Assembly (NCBI RefSeq): GCF_009687885.1
Contig: NZ_BLAF01000013.1
Span: forward strand, 221,146-285,145
Length of the DNA: 64,000 nt
Direction of reading: 5' to 3'
From: Acrocarpospora pleiomorpha
Lineage (GTDB): Bacteria; Actinomycetota; Actinomycetes; Streptosporangiales; Streptosporangiaceae
The position numbers and the translations under genes are program-made. The notes beneath the pieces are model-generated. The model worked only from the letters and a program-made list of their open reading frames with translations. It was not told the origin of the DNA and searched no databases. Positions 36,017-44,252 of this stretch are shown in pieces (position 1 is the first letter of the stretch; each line of letters starts with the position of its first letter).

Positions 36017-37005
36017 GCCGCGCTCCCCTCCACGTGCAGCTGCCGCAGCGTCGCCGTGATCGCCCGCCTGGCCAGCTCGATCTTGAACGCGTTCTGGGAC
36101 TGCGCCACCGCGCCCTCCAGCTCCGCGTCGGCGGCCAGCCGGAACCGCTCCTCCGTCGCCGGCGCGCCCATCAGCGCCCGCTCCGCCGCGTGCGCCCGCC
36201 ACGGCCGGGCGGCCACCCCGCCCAGCGCCAGCCGGGCCTCGGTGATCACCCCGTCCCGGACCTCCAGCGCGGCCGCCACGCTGACCAGCGCGAACGCGTA
36301 CGACGCCCGATCCCGCACCTTGCGATACCGCGACCGCGCGGCCACCGGAAGCTCGGGCAGCTCGATCGCGGTGATCAGCTCGTCGGCGGCGATCGCCGTC
36401 TCGTGCTGCGGGGAGTCCCCCGGCAGCATGTGGAAACCGACCAGCGGGAGCCGCCGCACCCCGCGCACGCTCTCCAGCTCGATCATGGCGTCCAGCGCGG
36501 CCAGCGCCACGCACATGTCCGAGGGATGCGTCGCCACGCAGTTGTCCGACGCGCCGAAGATGGCCGCGTTCCGGTTGAACCCGCCGATCGCGTCACAGCC
36601 CGCGCCCGGCTCGCGCTTGTTGCAGCGCGCGGCCAGATCCGCGAAATACGGGCAGCGGGTGCGCTGCAGCACGTTGCCGCCGACTGTGGCCATGTTCCTG
36701 AGCTGGCCGGACGCGCCGGTCAGGATCGCCTGGGCCAGCATCGGGTAGCGCGTGCGGATCACCCGATGGGCGGCGAGATGGCTGTTGCGGACCAGAGCGC
36801 CGATCCGCACTCCGCCGTCCGGAAGCTCCTCGACCCGGTCCAGCGGCAGCCGGGTAATGTCGATCACCGTGTCCGGGCGCTCGATGTTCTGCCGCATCAG
36901 ATCCACCAGGTTGGTGCCGCCGCCGAGGAACTTGGCCCCCGGCTCGGCGATCGCGCGGACGGCGGTGGCCACGTCCTGCGCGCTCACGTAGGCGAAATCC
37001 TTCAT
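36013..37005 (-). CDS. FAD-binding subunit of the hydroxylase (PaoB/YagS-like)
   Basis: A 330-aa flavin subunit. The FAD loop GAKFLGGGTNLVDLM is near residue 28 and LRNMATVGGNVLQRTRC is near 115. The following segment CPYFADLAARC plus GAGC places extra cysteines where E. coli PaoB binds a [4Fe-4S] cluster, so this subunit probably holds one too. Electrons would pass from molybdenum through the Fe-S centres to FAD. Both ends overlap their neighbours by ATGA, indicating stoichiometric translation of the three subunits. Confidence 0.92.
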   Translation of the reverse strand: MKDFAYVSAQDVATAVRAIAEPGAKFLGGGTNLVDLMRQNIERPDTVIDITRLPLDRVEELPDGGVRIGALVRNSHLAAHRVIRTRYPMLAQAILTGASGQLRNMATVGGNVLQRTRCPYFADLAARCNKREPGAGCDAIGGFNRNAAIFGASDNCVATHPSDMCVALAALDAMIELESVRGVRRLPLVGFHMLPGDSPQHETAIAADELITAIELPELPVAARSRYRKVRDRASYAFALVSVAAALEVRDGVITEARLALGGVAARPWRAHAAERALMGAPATEERFRLAADAELEGAVAQSQNAFKIELARRAITATLRQLHVEGSAA

Positions 37006-37490
37006 CGGCTGCTCTCCTGGATCGCGGCCACGATGCCGTTGTACGCGCCGCAGCGGCACAGGTTTCCGCTCATGCGCTCCCGGATCTCCTCGGGCGTCAA
37101 CTCGATCTGCTCGGCGGCCAGGTGGCCGGTCACCGCGCTGGGCGCGCCCGCCGCGTGCTCGGCCAGCATGCCGATGGCCGAACAGATCTGGCCCGAGGTG
37201 CAGTAACCGCACTGGAAGCCGTCGTGGCGGACGAACGACTGCTGGATCGGGTCCTCGACTCCCTCGATCGTGGTGATGTCGCGGTCGGCGTACTGCACGG
37301 CCAACGCCAGGCAGGAGCTGATGCGCTCGCCGTCCACCAGCACCGTGCACGCGCCGCAGGCACCCTGATCGCAGCCTTTCTTGGTCCCGGTCAAGCCGAG
37401 ATGTTCCCGCAACGCGTCCAGCAGACTCACCCGCGGCTCGAGGTCGAGCTTCTCTATCGAGCCGTTCACCCGCATCCGTACGTCGACCAC
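37002..37490 (-). CDS. 2Fe-2S subunit of the hydroxylase (PaoA/YagT-like)
   Basis: A 162-aa subunit with two [2Fe-2S] clusters. The N-terminal plant-type set is CDQGACGACTVLVDG with a further Cys in ISSCLAL. The C-terminal helical set is QCGYCTSGQ and CRCGAYNGI. GTG 37490 is chosen for the GGAGGG ribosome site four bases upstream. There is no Tat signal, unlike E. coli PaoA, so this complex should be cytoplasmic. It is the first gene of the minus-strand operon; the divergent TetR gene is probably its regulator. Confidence 0.92.
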   Translation of the reverse strand: MVDVRMRVNGSIEKLDLEPRVSLLDALREHLGLTGTKKGCDQGACGACTVLVDGERISSCLALAVQYADRDITTIEGVEDPIQQSFVRHDGFQCGYCTSGQICSAIGMLAEHAAGAPSAVTGHLAAEQIELTPEEIRERMSGNLCRCGAYNGIVAAIQESSR

Positions 37491-37551
37491 GACGCCCTCC
37501 CGATCGGTATGTCCCTTCTGCCGGACGCTAACAGAACACTGCTCTCTTAAC

Positions 37552-37577
37552 AAGACGTAAAAGAACGGTCGTCTTTT
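37552..37577. promoter_or_regulatory. inverted-repeat operator between the hydroxylase operon and the TetR gene
   Basis: AAAAGA (37559-37564) and TCTTTT (37572-37577) face each other across 7 bases; AAGACG (37552-37557) also pairs with CGTCTT (37570-37575). The A/T-rich site stands out in GC-rich DNA. It lies 24 bp before the TetR ATG and about 60 bp before the hydroxylase operon start. Confidence 0.55.
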
Positions 37578-37601
37578 AGTTGACTGTATGCTTGCGATGA
37601 C

Positions 37602-38246
37602 ATGGCACAGGTGACATTCATCCGGGCACGCCGCCCGGAGCAGAAGCAACTCCGGCGCGAGGCGATCCTCGCCGCCGCGCGCGAGCTGGCCCTGGAGGTG
37701 GGGGTCCAGCATGTGAGCCTGGGCAGCGTGGCGGCGGCCGTGGGTCTGGCCAAGTCCAATGTGGTGCGATATTTCGGGACTCGCGAGGAGATCTATCTCG
37801 AACTCGCGGCCGAGGCCTGGCAGGAGTGGGCGGACGCCGCGACTCCGCTGCTGCGCGCCGGCGGCGACCCGATCATGGTGCTCACCGAGACCCTGGACGC
37901 CCGCCGTCTCTTCTGCGACCTGCTCAGCCAGACCTCCACGACCCTGGAACACAACGTCTCGGTCGACGCGGCCCGCGCGTTCAAGCTGGTCGTGATCCGG
38001 GTCATCGCCGAACTCGGCGCCGAGGTGGGCGCCGCCCATCCCGACCTGACCGAGAGCGAGGGCACCGAACTGGTGATGGCCGCCAGCGCCCTCGCCGGGA
38101 CCCTCTACCCGGTCGTGAACCCCTCCCCGATCATGACCGAGCTCTACGCCCAGGAGCCGGAGATCGCCGCCACCTGCCCCCAGATGATCCCGACCATGGT
38201 CCGGACCCTCTCCGCGATCGCGATGGGCCTGCCCCGCCTGCGTTAG
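37602..38246 (+). CDS. TetR-family regulator of the hydroxylase operon
   Basis: A 214-aa protein with an N-terminal TetR helix-turn-helix (REAILAAARELALEVGV, VSLGSVAAAVGLAKSNVVRY) and a C-terminal ligand domain. It is divergent from the three-subunit hydroxylase operon, with a shared A/T-rich inverted repeat between them, so it probably represses that operon and itself. The inducer would be the hydroxylase substrate or a related compound. Its 3' end overlaps the convergent TrkA-like gene by four bases. Confidence 0.9.
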   Translation: MAQVTFIRARRPEQKQLRREAILAAARELALEVGVQHVSLGSVAAAVGLAKSNVVRYFGTREEIYLELAAEAWQEWADAATPLLRAGGDPIMVLTETLDARRLFCDLLSQTSTTLEHNVSVDAARAFKLVVIRVIAELGAEVGAAHPDLTESEGTELVMAASALAGTLYPVVNPSPIMTELYAQEPEIAATCPQMIPTMVRTLSAIAMGLPRLR

Positions 38247-38905
38247 GGAAGTTCGGCGAAACGTTCGACGTCCTCGGTAGGGCCGGAGACGATGATGATG
38301 TCGCCGTAGGAGAGTTCGGTGTCGGCGGTGGCGTAGGTGAACCGCTCGTCGGGGCTCTTGACGGCCACGATCGTCACGCCGTACTTGCGGCGGAGGTTGG
38401 AGCTGCCCAGGGGGATGCCGACGTATTCCTTCGGCGGGTGCGTCTTGGCCAGCGCGAAACCCTCGTCCACCTGCATGAAGTCCAGCATCCTGCCGCTGAC
38501 CAGGTGGGCGACCCGCTCGCCCATGTCGTGTTCGGGGAAGACGACATGGTGGGCGCCGATGCGGCGCAGGATCTGGCCGTGCTGGACGGTGACCGCCTTC
38601 GCCCAGATGTCGTTGATCTCCAGCTCGACCAGCAGCGACGCGGTCAGGATGCTGGCCTCCAGGTCACCGCCGATCGCCACCACCGCCCGGTAGAAGTCCG
38701 ACACCCCGAGCTGCCTCAGGGCTTCCATGTCGGTGGAGTCGGCGGTGGCGATCTGGGTGATCTGCCCCGCCAGGCCCTGCACGACCTTCGGGCGCCTGTC
38801 GATGGCCAGCACCTCGGTGCCGCGCCGGGTGAGCTCCAGGGCCAGCGCGGTCCCGAACCGCCCCAGCCCGATCACGACGACCGGGTAGCTCGACTTCTCA
38901 GCCAA
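38243..38905 (-). CDS. TrkA/KtrA-type potassium channel regulatory subunit
   Basis: A 220-aa cytoplasmic gating ring protein. An RCK/TrkA-N Rossmann domain (VVVIGLGRFGTALALELTRRG, D at the end of the second strand in LAIDRRP) is followed by a TrkA-C domain from about residue 135 (IPLGSSNLRRKYGVTIVAVK). It binds NAD(H) or ATP/ADP and opens the TrkH/KtrB pore. It is encoded directly after the pore gene with an 8-base overlap. Confidence 0.93.
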   Translation of the reverse strand: MAEKSSYPVVVIGLGRFGTALALELTRRGTEVLAIDRRPKVVQGLAGQITQIATADSTDMEALRQLGVSDFYRAVVAIGGDLEASILTASLLVELEINDIWAKAVTVQHGQILRRIGAHHVVFPEHDMGERVAHLVSGRMLDFMQVDEGFALAKTHPPKEYVGIPLGSSNLRRKYGVTIVAVKSPDERFTYATADTELSYGDIIIVSGPTEDVERFAELP

Positions 38906-40256
38906 CGATGACCCTCTCCTCGGGGAGTTCGAAGCGGCGGGTGCGCTCCTTGAGCGCCAGCGCGGACCCCAGCGTCAGCGGCCCGATCCGGCCGACGAAC
39001 ATCAGCACCGCCAGCAGCACATGCACGGCCATGGACGTGTCCGCGGTGATCCCGGTCGACAGCCCGTTCGTCGCGAACGCCGAAATCACCTCGAACAACA
39101 CCCGATCCAGACTGTACGGCGTGAGCACCAGCAGCACATACGTGGAAACGGTCACCAGGGCCACCCCGACCAGGGTGATCGTCACCGCCTGCCGCTGGGT
39201 GGCCTCCGCCAGCCGCCGATGCCCCACGTTGACCTTGTTCTCGCCGCGCAGCTCGGCCCAGATGATGAAGGCGAGCAGCCCGAACGTGGTCACCTTGATC
39301 CCGCCGGCGGTGCTGGCGCTGCCGCCGCCGATGAACATCAGCACGTCGGTGACCAGCATGCTGGACGGGTTCATGGCCGCGATGTCGACCGTGTTGAACC
39401 CGCCGGAGCGTGGCATCACGGCGGCGAAGAAGCTGGCCATCAGCTTGCCGGGGTCGTCAAGCGCGCCCATGGTCCTGGTGTTGTTCCACTCGGTGGCCAG
39501 GTAGATGAGCGTGGCTGAGGCGATCAGGATGACGCTGACGCCGACCGTGACCCGGGTCAGCACCGACCAGCGGCGGGGATGCCGCCAGGAGCGGGCCAGC
39601 TCGAACACGACGGGGAACCCGAGGCCGCCCGTGACGACCGCGATCGCGATGGGCAGGCAGATCCACGGATCGCTGACGAAGCCCATCAAGTTGTCAGGCC
39701 ATAACGCGAATCCCGCGTTGTTGAACGCCGAGATCGCGTGGAATCCGCCCAGGTAGAGGGCGTCGCCGAATGACTCGTCATACCCGATCATGAAGCGGCC
39801 GGTGAGGAGGACGGCGGTGATCGCCTCGCCCGCCAGGGCGAACAGCACCACGTTGCGGACCACCCGCCGGACGTCGCTCATGCTCAGCGACTTGGTCTCG
39901 GTCTGCAGCGCGATCTTCGCCCGCAGGCCGAGCCGGCCCGCGAGCAGGACGGTGAACAGGGTGGCCAGGGTCATGATCCCCAGCCCGCCCACCTGGATGA
40001 GACCGGCGATCACCACCTCGCCGAACACCGACCAGTGCGTCGCGGTGTCCACCACCACGAGCCCGGTCACGCACACCGCCGACGTCGAGGTGAACAGCGC
40101 CGTCACCCAGTCCGCCGGCTCCCCCGTGGTGGTGGCCATCGGCAGGCTGAGCAACACCGACCCCAGCAGGATGGTGGCGCCGAACCCGGTAGCGACCACC
40201 TGCGTCGGATGATGGAACCGGTCAAGAAGAACAGACCCCCAACTGCGGCGTCTCAC
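38898..40256 (-). CDS. TrkH/KtrB-type potassium transporter pore subunit
   Basis: A 452-aa membrane protein with four M1-P-M2 repeats. Filter-like segments include TSTSAVCVTGL, SAFNNAGFAL, MPRSGGFNTVD and SAFATNGLSTGI. It starts at GTG 40256 (VRRRSWGSVLLDRFH), with AAGGG ten bases upstream; TTG 40274 is less likely. With the TrkA-like gene it forms a constitutive-type K+ uptake system, complementary to the high-affinity Kdp pump in the same window. Confidence 0.92.
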   Translation of the reverse strand: MRRRSWGSVLLDRFHHPTQVVATGFGATILLGSVLLSLPMATTTGEPADWVTALFTSTSAVCVTGLVVVDTATHWSVFGEVVIAGLIQVGGLGIMTLATLFTVLLAGRLGLRAKIALQTETKSLSMSDVRRVVRNVVLFALAGEAITAVLLTGRFMIGYDESFGDALYLGGFHAISAFNNAGFALWPDNLMGFVSDPWICLPIAIAVVTGGLGFPVVFELARSWRHPRRWSVLTRVTVGVSVILIASATLIYLATEWNNTRTMGALDDPGKLMASFFAAVMPRSGGFNTVDIAAMNPSSMLVTDVLMFIGGGSASTAGGIKVTTFGLLAFIIWAELRGENKVNVGHRRLAEATQRQAVTITLVGVALVTVSTYVLLVLTPYSLDRVLFEVISAFATNGLSTGITADTSMAVHVLLAVLMFVGRIGPLTLGSALALKERTRRFELPEERVIVG

Positions 40257-40356
40257 AACCGGATGCCCTTGCAACTCACGCTACAGAAGGTAGACCACAT
40301 CTGGTGGGTTTAGGCACCTTTGATCATCACCGCCACCCGCCTTGGCTCGCAGCGGC

Positions 40357-40719
40357 TCAGCCTGTCAAGGCTTGGGCGATCATGAGGCCGAGGACTCCCG
40401 CACCGAGGCCGGCCACGATGCTCGCGGTGATGTTGGCGGCGGCGTAGAACCGGAAGCCCTCCTGGGTGAGGCGGAGGGTTTCGTAGCTGAAGGTCGAGTA
40501 GGTGGTGAGGGCGCCGCAGAAACCGGTGCCGACCAGAGCCGTCACCGGGCCGGAGGCGGGGAGGCCGACCACGAGGCCGAGCACGAATGAGCCGGCCACG
40601 TTGACCGCCATGGTGCCCCACGGGAAGACCGAATCATGGCGGGACTGGATGAACCGGTCGGTGAGGTAGCGCAGCGGTGCGCCGACCGCCGCACCGAGCA
40701 CGACCAGCAGCGCGGTCAC
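40357..40719 (-). CDS. crcB: CrcB/Fluc fluoride channel, second copy
   Basis: A 120-aa four-helix membrane protein of the Fluc fluoride exporter family. It starts at GTG 40719 (VTALLVVLGAAVGAPLRYL). Signature pieces are GTMAVNVAGSFVLGL and GFCGALTTYSTFSYE. The GTG overlaps the first copy's stop (GTGA). The upstream open frame to 41175 is the first copy read out of frame. Two adjacent copies usually form an antiparallel heterodimer with two fluoride pores. Confidence 0.93.
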   Translation of the reverse strand: MTALLVVLGAAVGAPLRYLTDRFIQSRHDSVFPWGTMAVNVAGSFVLGLVVGLPASGPVTALVGTGFCGALTTYSTFSYETLRLTQEGFRFYAAANITASIVAGLGAGVLGLMIAQALTG

Positions 40720-41162
40720 CGAACCAGCCAGGCAGTGAAGGTCATACCCGCCCAGGCGGCCAGGACCGAGCCCACCAGCGTCGCGGCCAGATAGATCAAC
40801 GCGATATCGGCGGAACCCGCGATCATCGCCTGGTGGATGTCCAGGACATAGGTGGAGAAGGTGGTGTAACCACCCAGCACGCCGACCCCGAGGAACGGGC
40901 GCAGCAACTTCGCCGTCCACACCTCGGTGACCAGGACCATCAGGACGCCGATCAGCAGGCAGCCGGACACGTTCACCAGGAAGGTGGACCAGGGGAAGCC
41001 GCCGGGTGGGTGTGGGAGTGCCACGCTGATGCCGTACCGGCCGAGGGCGCCGAGCACGCCGCCGGCGGAGATGGCGGCGAGCACGGGGAACGGGGTCGGG
41101 CGCAGTTCGGCGCGCTCGGCGGGTACGTGGAGGTCGACGTCGGAGTCGATGGGTTCGCGCAT
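40716..41162 (-). CDS. crcB: CrcB/Fluc fluoride channel, first copy
   Basis: A 148-aa protein with an acidic N-terminal extension (about 25 residues) before the four helices. Signature pieces are GALGRYGISVAL, WSTFLVNVSGC and GVLGGYTTFSTYVLD. It forms a coupled pair with the second copy. It begins 16 bp downstream of manA with no fluoride-riboswitch-like leader in that gap, so it probably depends on the mannan operon transcript or an internal promoter. Confidence 0.92.
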   Translation of the reverse strand: MREPIDSDVDLHVPAERAELRPTPFPVLAAISAGGVLGALGRYGISVALPHPPGGFPWSTFLVNVSGCLLIGVLMVLVTEVWTAKLLRPFLGVGVLGGYTTFSTYVLDIHQAMIAGSADIALIYLAATLVGSVLAAWAGMTFTAWLVR

Positions 41163-41178
41163 TGCCCACCAGCATCGG

Positions 41179-42273
41179 TCACAGGCGGGGTTCCGCGCAA
41201 AACACCGTGCCGTTGCCGGAGAGTTCCAGGGCGCCGTCGGAGGCGGCGGCGAAGACGGCCTCCGCGGGGTGCAGTTTGAGCTCGTCCTGGGCGGCGTTTC
41301 GCACGCTTACGACGCCGTCCACGCAGATGAGGATGCGCGGCGTGCCGCCGGGGACGTGGTAGGCGTCGCCGGGGGTGAAGCGGCGGAGCTGGAACTCCGG
41401 TGACGGCGTGAGGTAGACGTCGGCCACCGGCTCGATGGCGGCGGGCTGCGCGGCGGGGTCGGTGATGCGGAGGAGCTCTTCGATGTCGATGGGCTTGGGG
41501 GTGAGCCCGGCCCGCAGCACGTTGTCGGAGCTGCCCATGATCTCCACGCCGAAGCCGTCGAGATAGCAGTGCAGCACGCCGGCGCCCAGGTAAAGAGCCT
41601 CGCCGGGGGCGAGTTGGTGGTGGCGCATCAGCAGCGGAGCCAGGACGGCGGGGTCGTTCGGGTACTGCTCGGCCAGCTGGGTGACCAGGTCGTGGTCAGC
41701 CGTCCGTACCAGATCCTGGACCAGGGCGGCACGCTCGTCGGCGGGCCAGCCGAGCAGGATGCGGAGGGCGGCGAGCACGTCGCCGGAGGCGAGGGCGTCG
41801 GCGACCGGGGTGAGGGCGGGCAGGCCGAGGGCGGCGACCAGGGTCGCGGCCTCGCCGGGCGGGCGGAACCCGGCGAGGGCGGAGAAGGGGGTGAGTGCGC
41901 AGATCATCTCGGGCTTGGGCCACGGATCGGCGTAGTTGTGGTCGCCCCGGAGGAAGCCTTCCGCGGCCTGCTCCAGCGACGGGTGGACCTGCATGGAGAG
42001 CGCCCGATCCACCGCGATCAACTTCAGCAGGTACGGCAACCGCTCCCCGAACCGCTCGATCACGGCAGCCCCGAGCTCGGCCACCGGATCCGCGGCGATG
42101 ACGTCGTGCAACGCCCGCTGCGACCCGTCGCGCGGCAGCAACGACGGGCCGGAGGGATGGGCGCCGAGCCACATCTCCGCCTCGGGACCAGCCGCGGACC
42201 GCCCGGTCAGCGCGGCGATGGCCGTGCGGGAGCCCCAGGCATAGTCCTTGATCGGGTTGGTCAGCAGGTCCAC
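41179..42273 (-). CDS. manA: mannose-6-phosphate isomerase, class I
   Basis: A 364-aa zinc enzyme that interconverts mannose-6-phosphate and fructose-6-phosphate. Zinc ligands are in MQVHPSLEQA (Gln and His), a downstream Glu, and the cupin His in YLGAGVLHCYLDGFGVEIMG. The start MDLLTNPIKDYAWGSRTAIA is typical. GTG 42273 follows AAGGA. It sits 24 bp after the mannanase gene and completes a mannan-to-glycolysis route with the ROK kinase. Confidence 0.93.
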   Translation of the reverse strand: MDLLTNPIKDYAWGSRTAIAALTGRSAAGPEAEMWLGAHPSGPSLLPRDGSQRALHDVIAADPVAELGAAVIERFGERLPYLLKLIAVDRALSMQVHPSLEQAAEGFLRGDHNYADPWPKPEMICALTPFSALAGFRPPGEAATLVAALGLPALTPVADALASGDVLAALRILLGWPADERAALVQDLVRTADHDLVTQLAEQYPNDPAVLAPLLMRHHQLAPGEALYLGAGVLHCYLDGFGVEIMGSSDNVLRAGLTPKPIDIEELLRITDPAAQPAAIEPVADVYLTPSPEFQLRRFTPGDAYHVPGGTPRILICVDGVVSVRNAAQDELKLHPAEAVFAAASDGALELSGNGTVFCAEPRL

Positions 42274-42297
42274 GTGGCGTCCTTCGATCTAGAGCGG

Positions 42298-44241
42298 CTA
42301 TTCAGCCCTAATGTTGTCAATGTCAAACGAACCTGGGCTAATCCACAGGAACATTCCCCGCACATCGGCGAGGTCCTCCAGTGAACAGGACATGGCCGAG
42401 GTGAGATCGATCTCCACGGGAACGACACTGTCCTGATTGGCCCAGGTGAAGGTGGACTGGCACCAGGTGAATCCTGGCCCGAACTGCAGGGCCACCGCCA
42501 CCGACGTGCCCGCGGGACCGGTCTTCAGGTCCCACTTGAACTGCGACTTGTTGGCCAGGTTCACCGGTTCCGGGAATGTCGCCCCGAACCAGGCGCCGGT
42601 GGAGTTGATCCGGAGGCCGGAGACACCGTCGGTCGCGTACGCCGAGGTCTGCTCGACCGACCCCGCGTCGGGCTGCCAGTTGCCGGGAGCCCAGCCCTGC
42701 ACGCCGTCCTCGAAGGAGAACAGCTTGATCGCGCCGGTCGGGTCGGGCTTCACGGTCACGGTGATGTTGGCCACGTTGGAGGTGCGCCCGGCCGCATCCT
42801 TGATCGTGTAGTGCGCGGTGGCGCGCCCGGCGAACTCGGCCGGAGGCGTGTATGAGACCTTGCCGTCGACCAGCGTGAAGTCCCCGGAACTGGTCTGCCG
42901 CCCAGCCGTAGCCGGATCCAGGTCGATCGTGCTGGCCTTCACATATGTCCGGTATGCGATGTCGTTGGCGGCCACGTCCAGGGTCGCCCCGGTGCCGAAC
43001 TCGACAGTCGTGGCATCGTGATCGGCGACCGGCGGCAGGGAACGCTGCCCAAATGCGAGTTCGGTCCCCGCGTTGGTCAGCGTCTGGCAGACCGGCGACG
43101 GGCAGTAGACCGTGAAGCCGTCGTAGTCCGGATAAAGCGTGTTGTCGTCCTGGATGCCGGACAGGATCCAGTACAGCCAGCCGGTGCCGCCGGACGACCG
43201 CACCGCCTCGGTCCACTCTTGGTAGACGACGTTGCGGGTGGCCTTGTCGCGCAGGCCGAACTCGCCCAGCAGCGATGGCTTGCCGAGCTGGCGGGCCTTC
43301 TGGATGTGGCTTCTGATCCACTCGGTGCCCCAGGCGGCGTCCTTCAGCCAGCCGTCCGGGTAGAGGTGGAAGGACATCACGTCCACGGCGGGCAACTTGG
43401 TCAGCGCGGTGTTGTCGACGCCCTCGCCGCAGTTGATCGTCCAGTCCGAGCTGGTGGGGTCGGTGCAGCGGAAGCCCTCATCGCCGACGCCGACCAGGTG
43501 TTTGGCGTCCTTGGACTTGATGAACCTGGTCATCTCGTCGGCCCAGGTGGTGAGGGTCTGCGGGGTGCAGGTGGGCGACGGCGGGTAGAGGCCGGAGCCC
43601 TTGCAGCGCGGCTCGTTGCCGAGTTCCCACATCATGACCGTGGGGTCGTCCTTGTATTTGACGCCGGTCAGCGTGTTGGTGCGGTTGAGGACGTGGTCGA
43701 TCCAGTCCTTGTACCAGCCGCGGATGGTGGGGTCGGTGTAGAAGTCGTCGTGGTTGTCCAGGCCGGCCCAGCGGACGTACTGGTCGATGCCGCCGAAGTC
43801 CGCCCAGTTGTTGGTGAACGGGATGATCAGCTTGATGCCGCTCTGCCGGGCCTTGTAGAGCACGTAGTCGAGGCGTTCCAGGCCGTCCGCGCCGTCGTTG
43901 TAGGCGGGGCGGGTGCCGTTCCAGTACTGGAAGTAGACGCCGTCGGCCTTGCCGGCGACCGAGTTGGTGCCGTCCTGGTTGCCGATGTCGAGCCAGCCCC
44001 AGGTGCGGATGACGTTGAACTTGGCGGCGGCGGCGTCGGCGAAGACGTCGTCGGTCATCAGGCGTGATTTGTAGTGCAAGTAGTAATTGTTCGTTCCCGA
44101 GAAGTGGAACTTCTTGCCGTTCAGCACCAGGTCAGCGCCCTGGCGTTTGACGAAGCCGTCGTTCTGGTGCGTCGCTGCGGCCGCTGGGGTGGCGATCAAG
44201 GCCGCCGATAACGCCATGGTCAGGATGGCGGTGAATCTCAC
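42298..44241 (-). CDS. secreted GH5 beta-mannanase with Ig-like and carbohydrate-binding modules
   Basis: A 647-aa secreted endo-beta-1,4-mannanase type enzyme. The signal peptide is MRFTAILTMALSAALIATPAAAA. The GH5 barrel (about 30-390, subfamily-7-like) has the acid/base Glu in MWELGNEPRC and the nucleophile Glu in LLGEFGLRD. A cadherin/Ig-like module (about 400-500, SYTPPAEFAGRATAHYTIKD) precedes a C-terminal beta-sandwich CBM-like domain (about 510-647) ending SFDIDNIRAE. It starts at GTG 44241 after AAGGAG, 10 bp behind the ROK gene. It would release manno-oligosaccharides for the ABC importer upstream. Confidence 0.9.
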   Translation of the reverse strand: MRFTAILTMALSAALIATPAAAATHQNDGFVKRQGADLVLNGKKFHFSGTNNYYLHYKSRLMTDDVFADAAAAKFNVIRTWGWLDIGNQDGTNSVAGKADGVYFQYWNGTRPAYNDGADGLERLDYVLYKARQSGIKLIIPFTNNWADFGGIDQYVRWAGLDNHDDFYTDPTIRGWYKDWIDHVLNRTNTLTGVKYKDDPTVMMWELGNEPRCKGSGLYPPSPTCTPQTLTTWADEMTRFIKSKDAKHLVGVGDEGFRCTDPTSSDWTINCGEGVDNTALTKLPAVDVMSFHLYPDGWLKDAAWGTEWIRSHIQKARQLGKPSLLGEFGLRDKATRNVVYQEWTEAVRSSGGTGWLYWILSGIQDDNTLYPDYDGFTVYCPSPVCQTLTNAGTELAFGQRSLPPVADHDATTVEFGTGATLDVAANDIAYRTYVKASTIDLDPATAGRQTSSGDFTLVDGKVSYTPPAEFAGRATAHYTIKDAAGRTSNVANITVTVKPDPTGAIKLFSFEDGVQGWAPGNWQPDAGSVEQTSAYATDGVSGLRINSTGAWFGATFPEPVNLANKSQFKWDLKTGPAGTSVAVALQFGPGFTWCQSTFTWANQDSVVPVEIDLTSAMSCSLEDLADVRGMFLWISPGSFDIDNIRAE

Positions 44242-44252
44242 GGGTTGCTCCT

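Noticed and set aside
36017..36514. Extension of the molybdenum-subunit frame by 166 codons
   Set aside because: It overlaps the FAD-subunit gene in another frame. The ATGA overlap and the conserved MTYVGQPVDRLDG start fix the true beginning.
40720..41175. Long frame suggesting a fused 272-aa CrcB
   Set aside because: The N-terminal part is the first CrcB gene out of frame. The GTGA overlap gives two separate channel genes.
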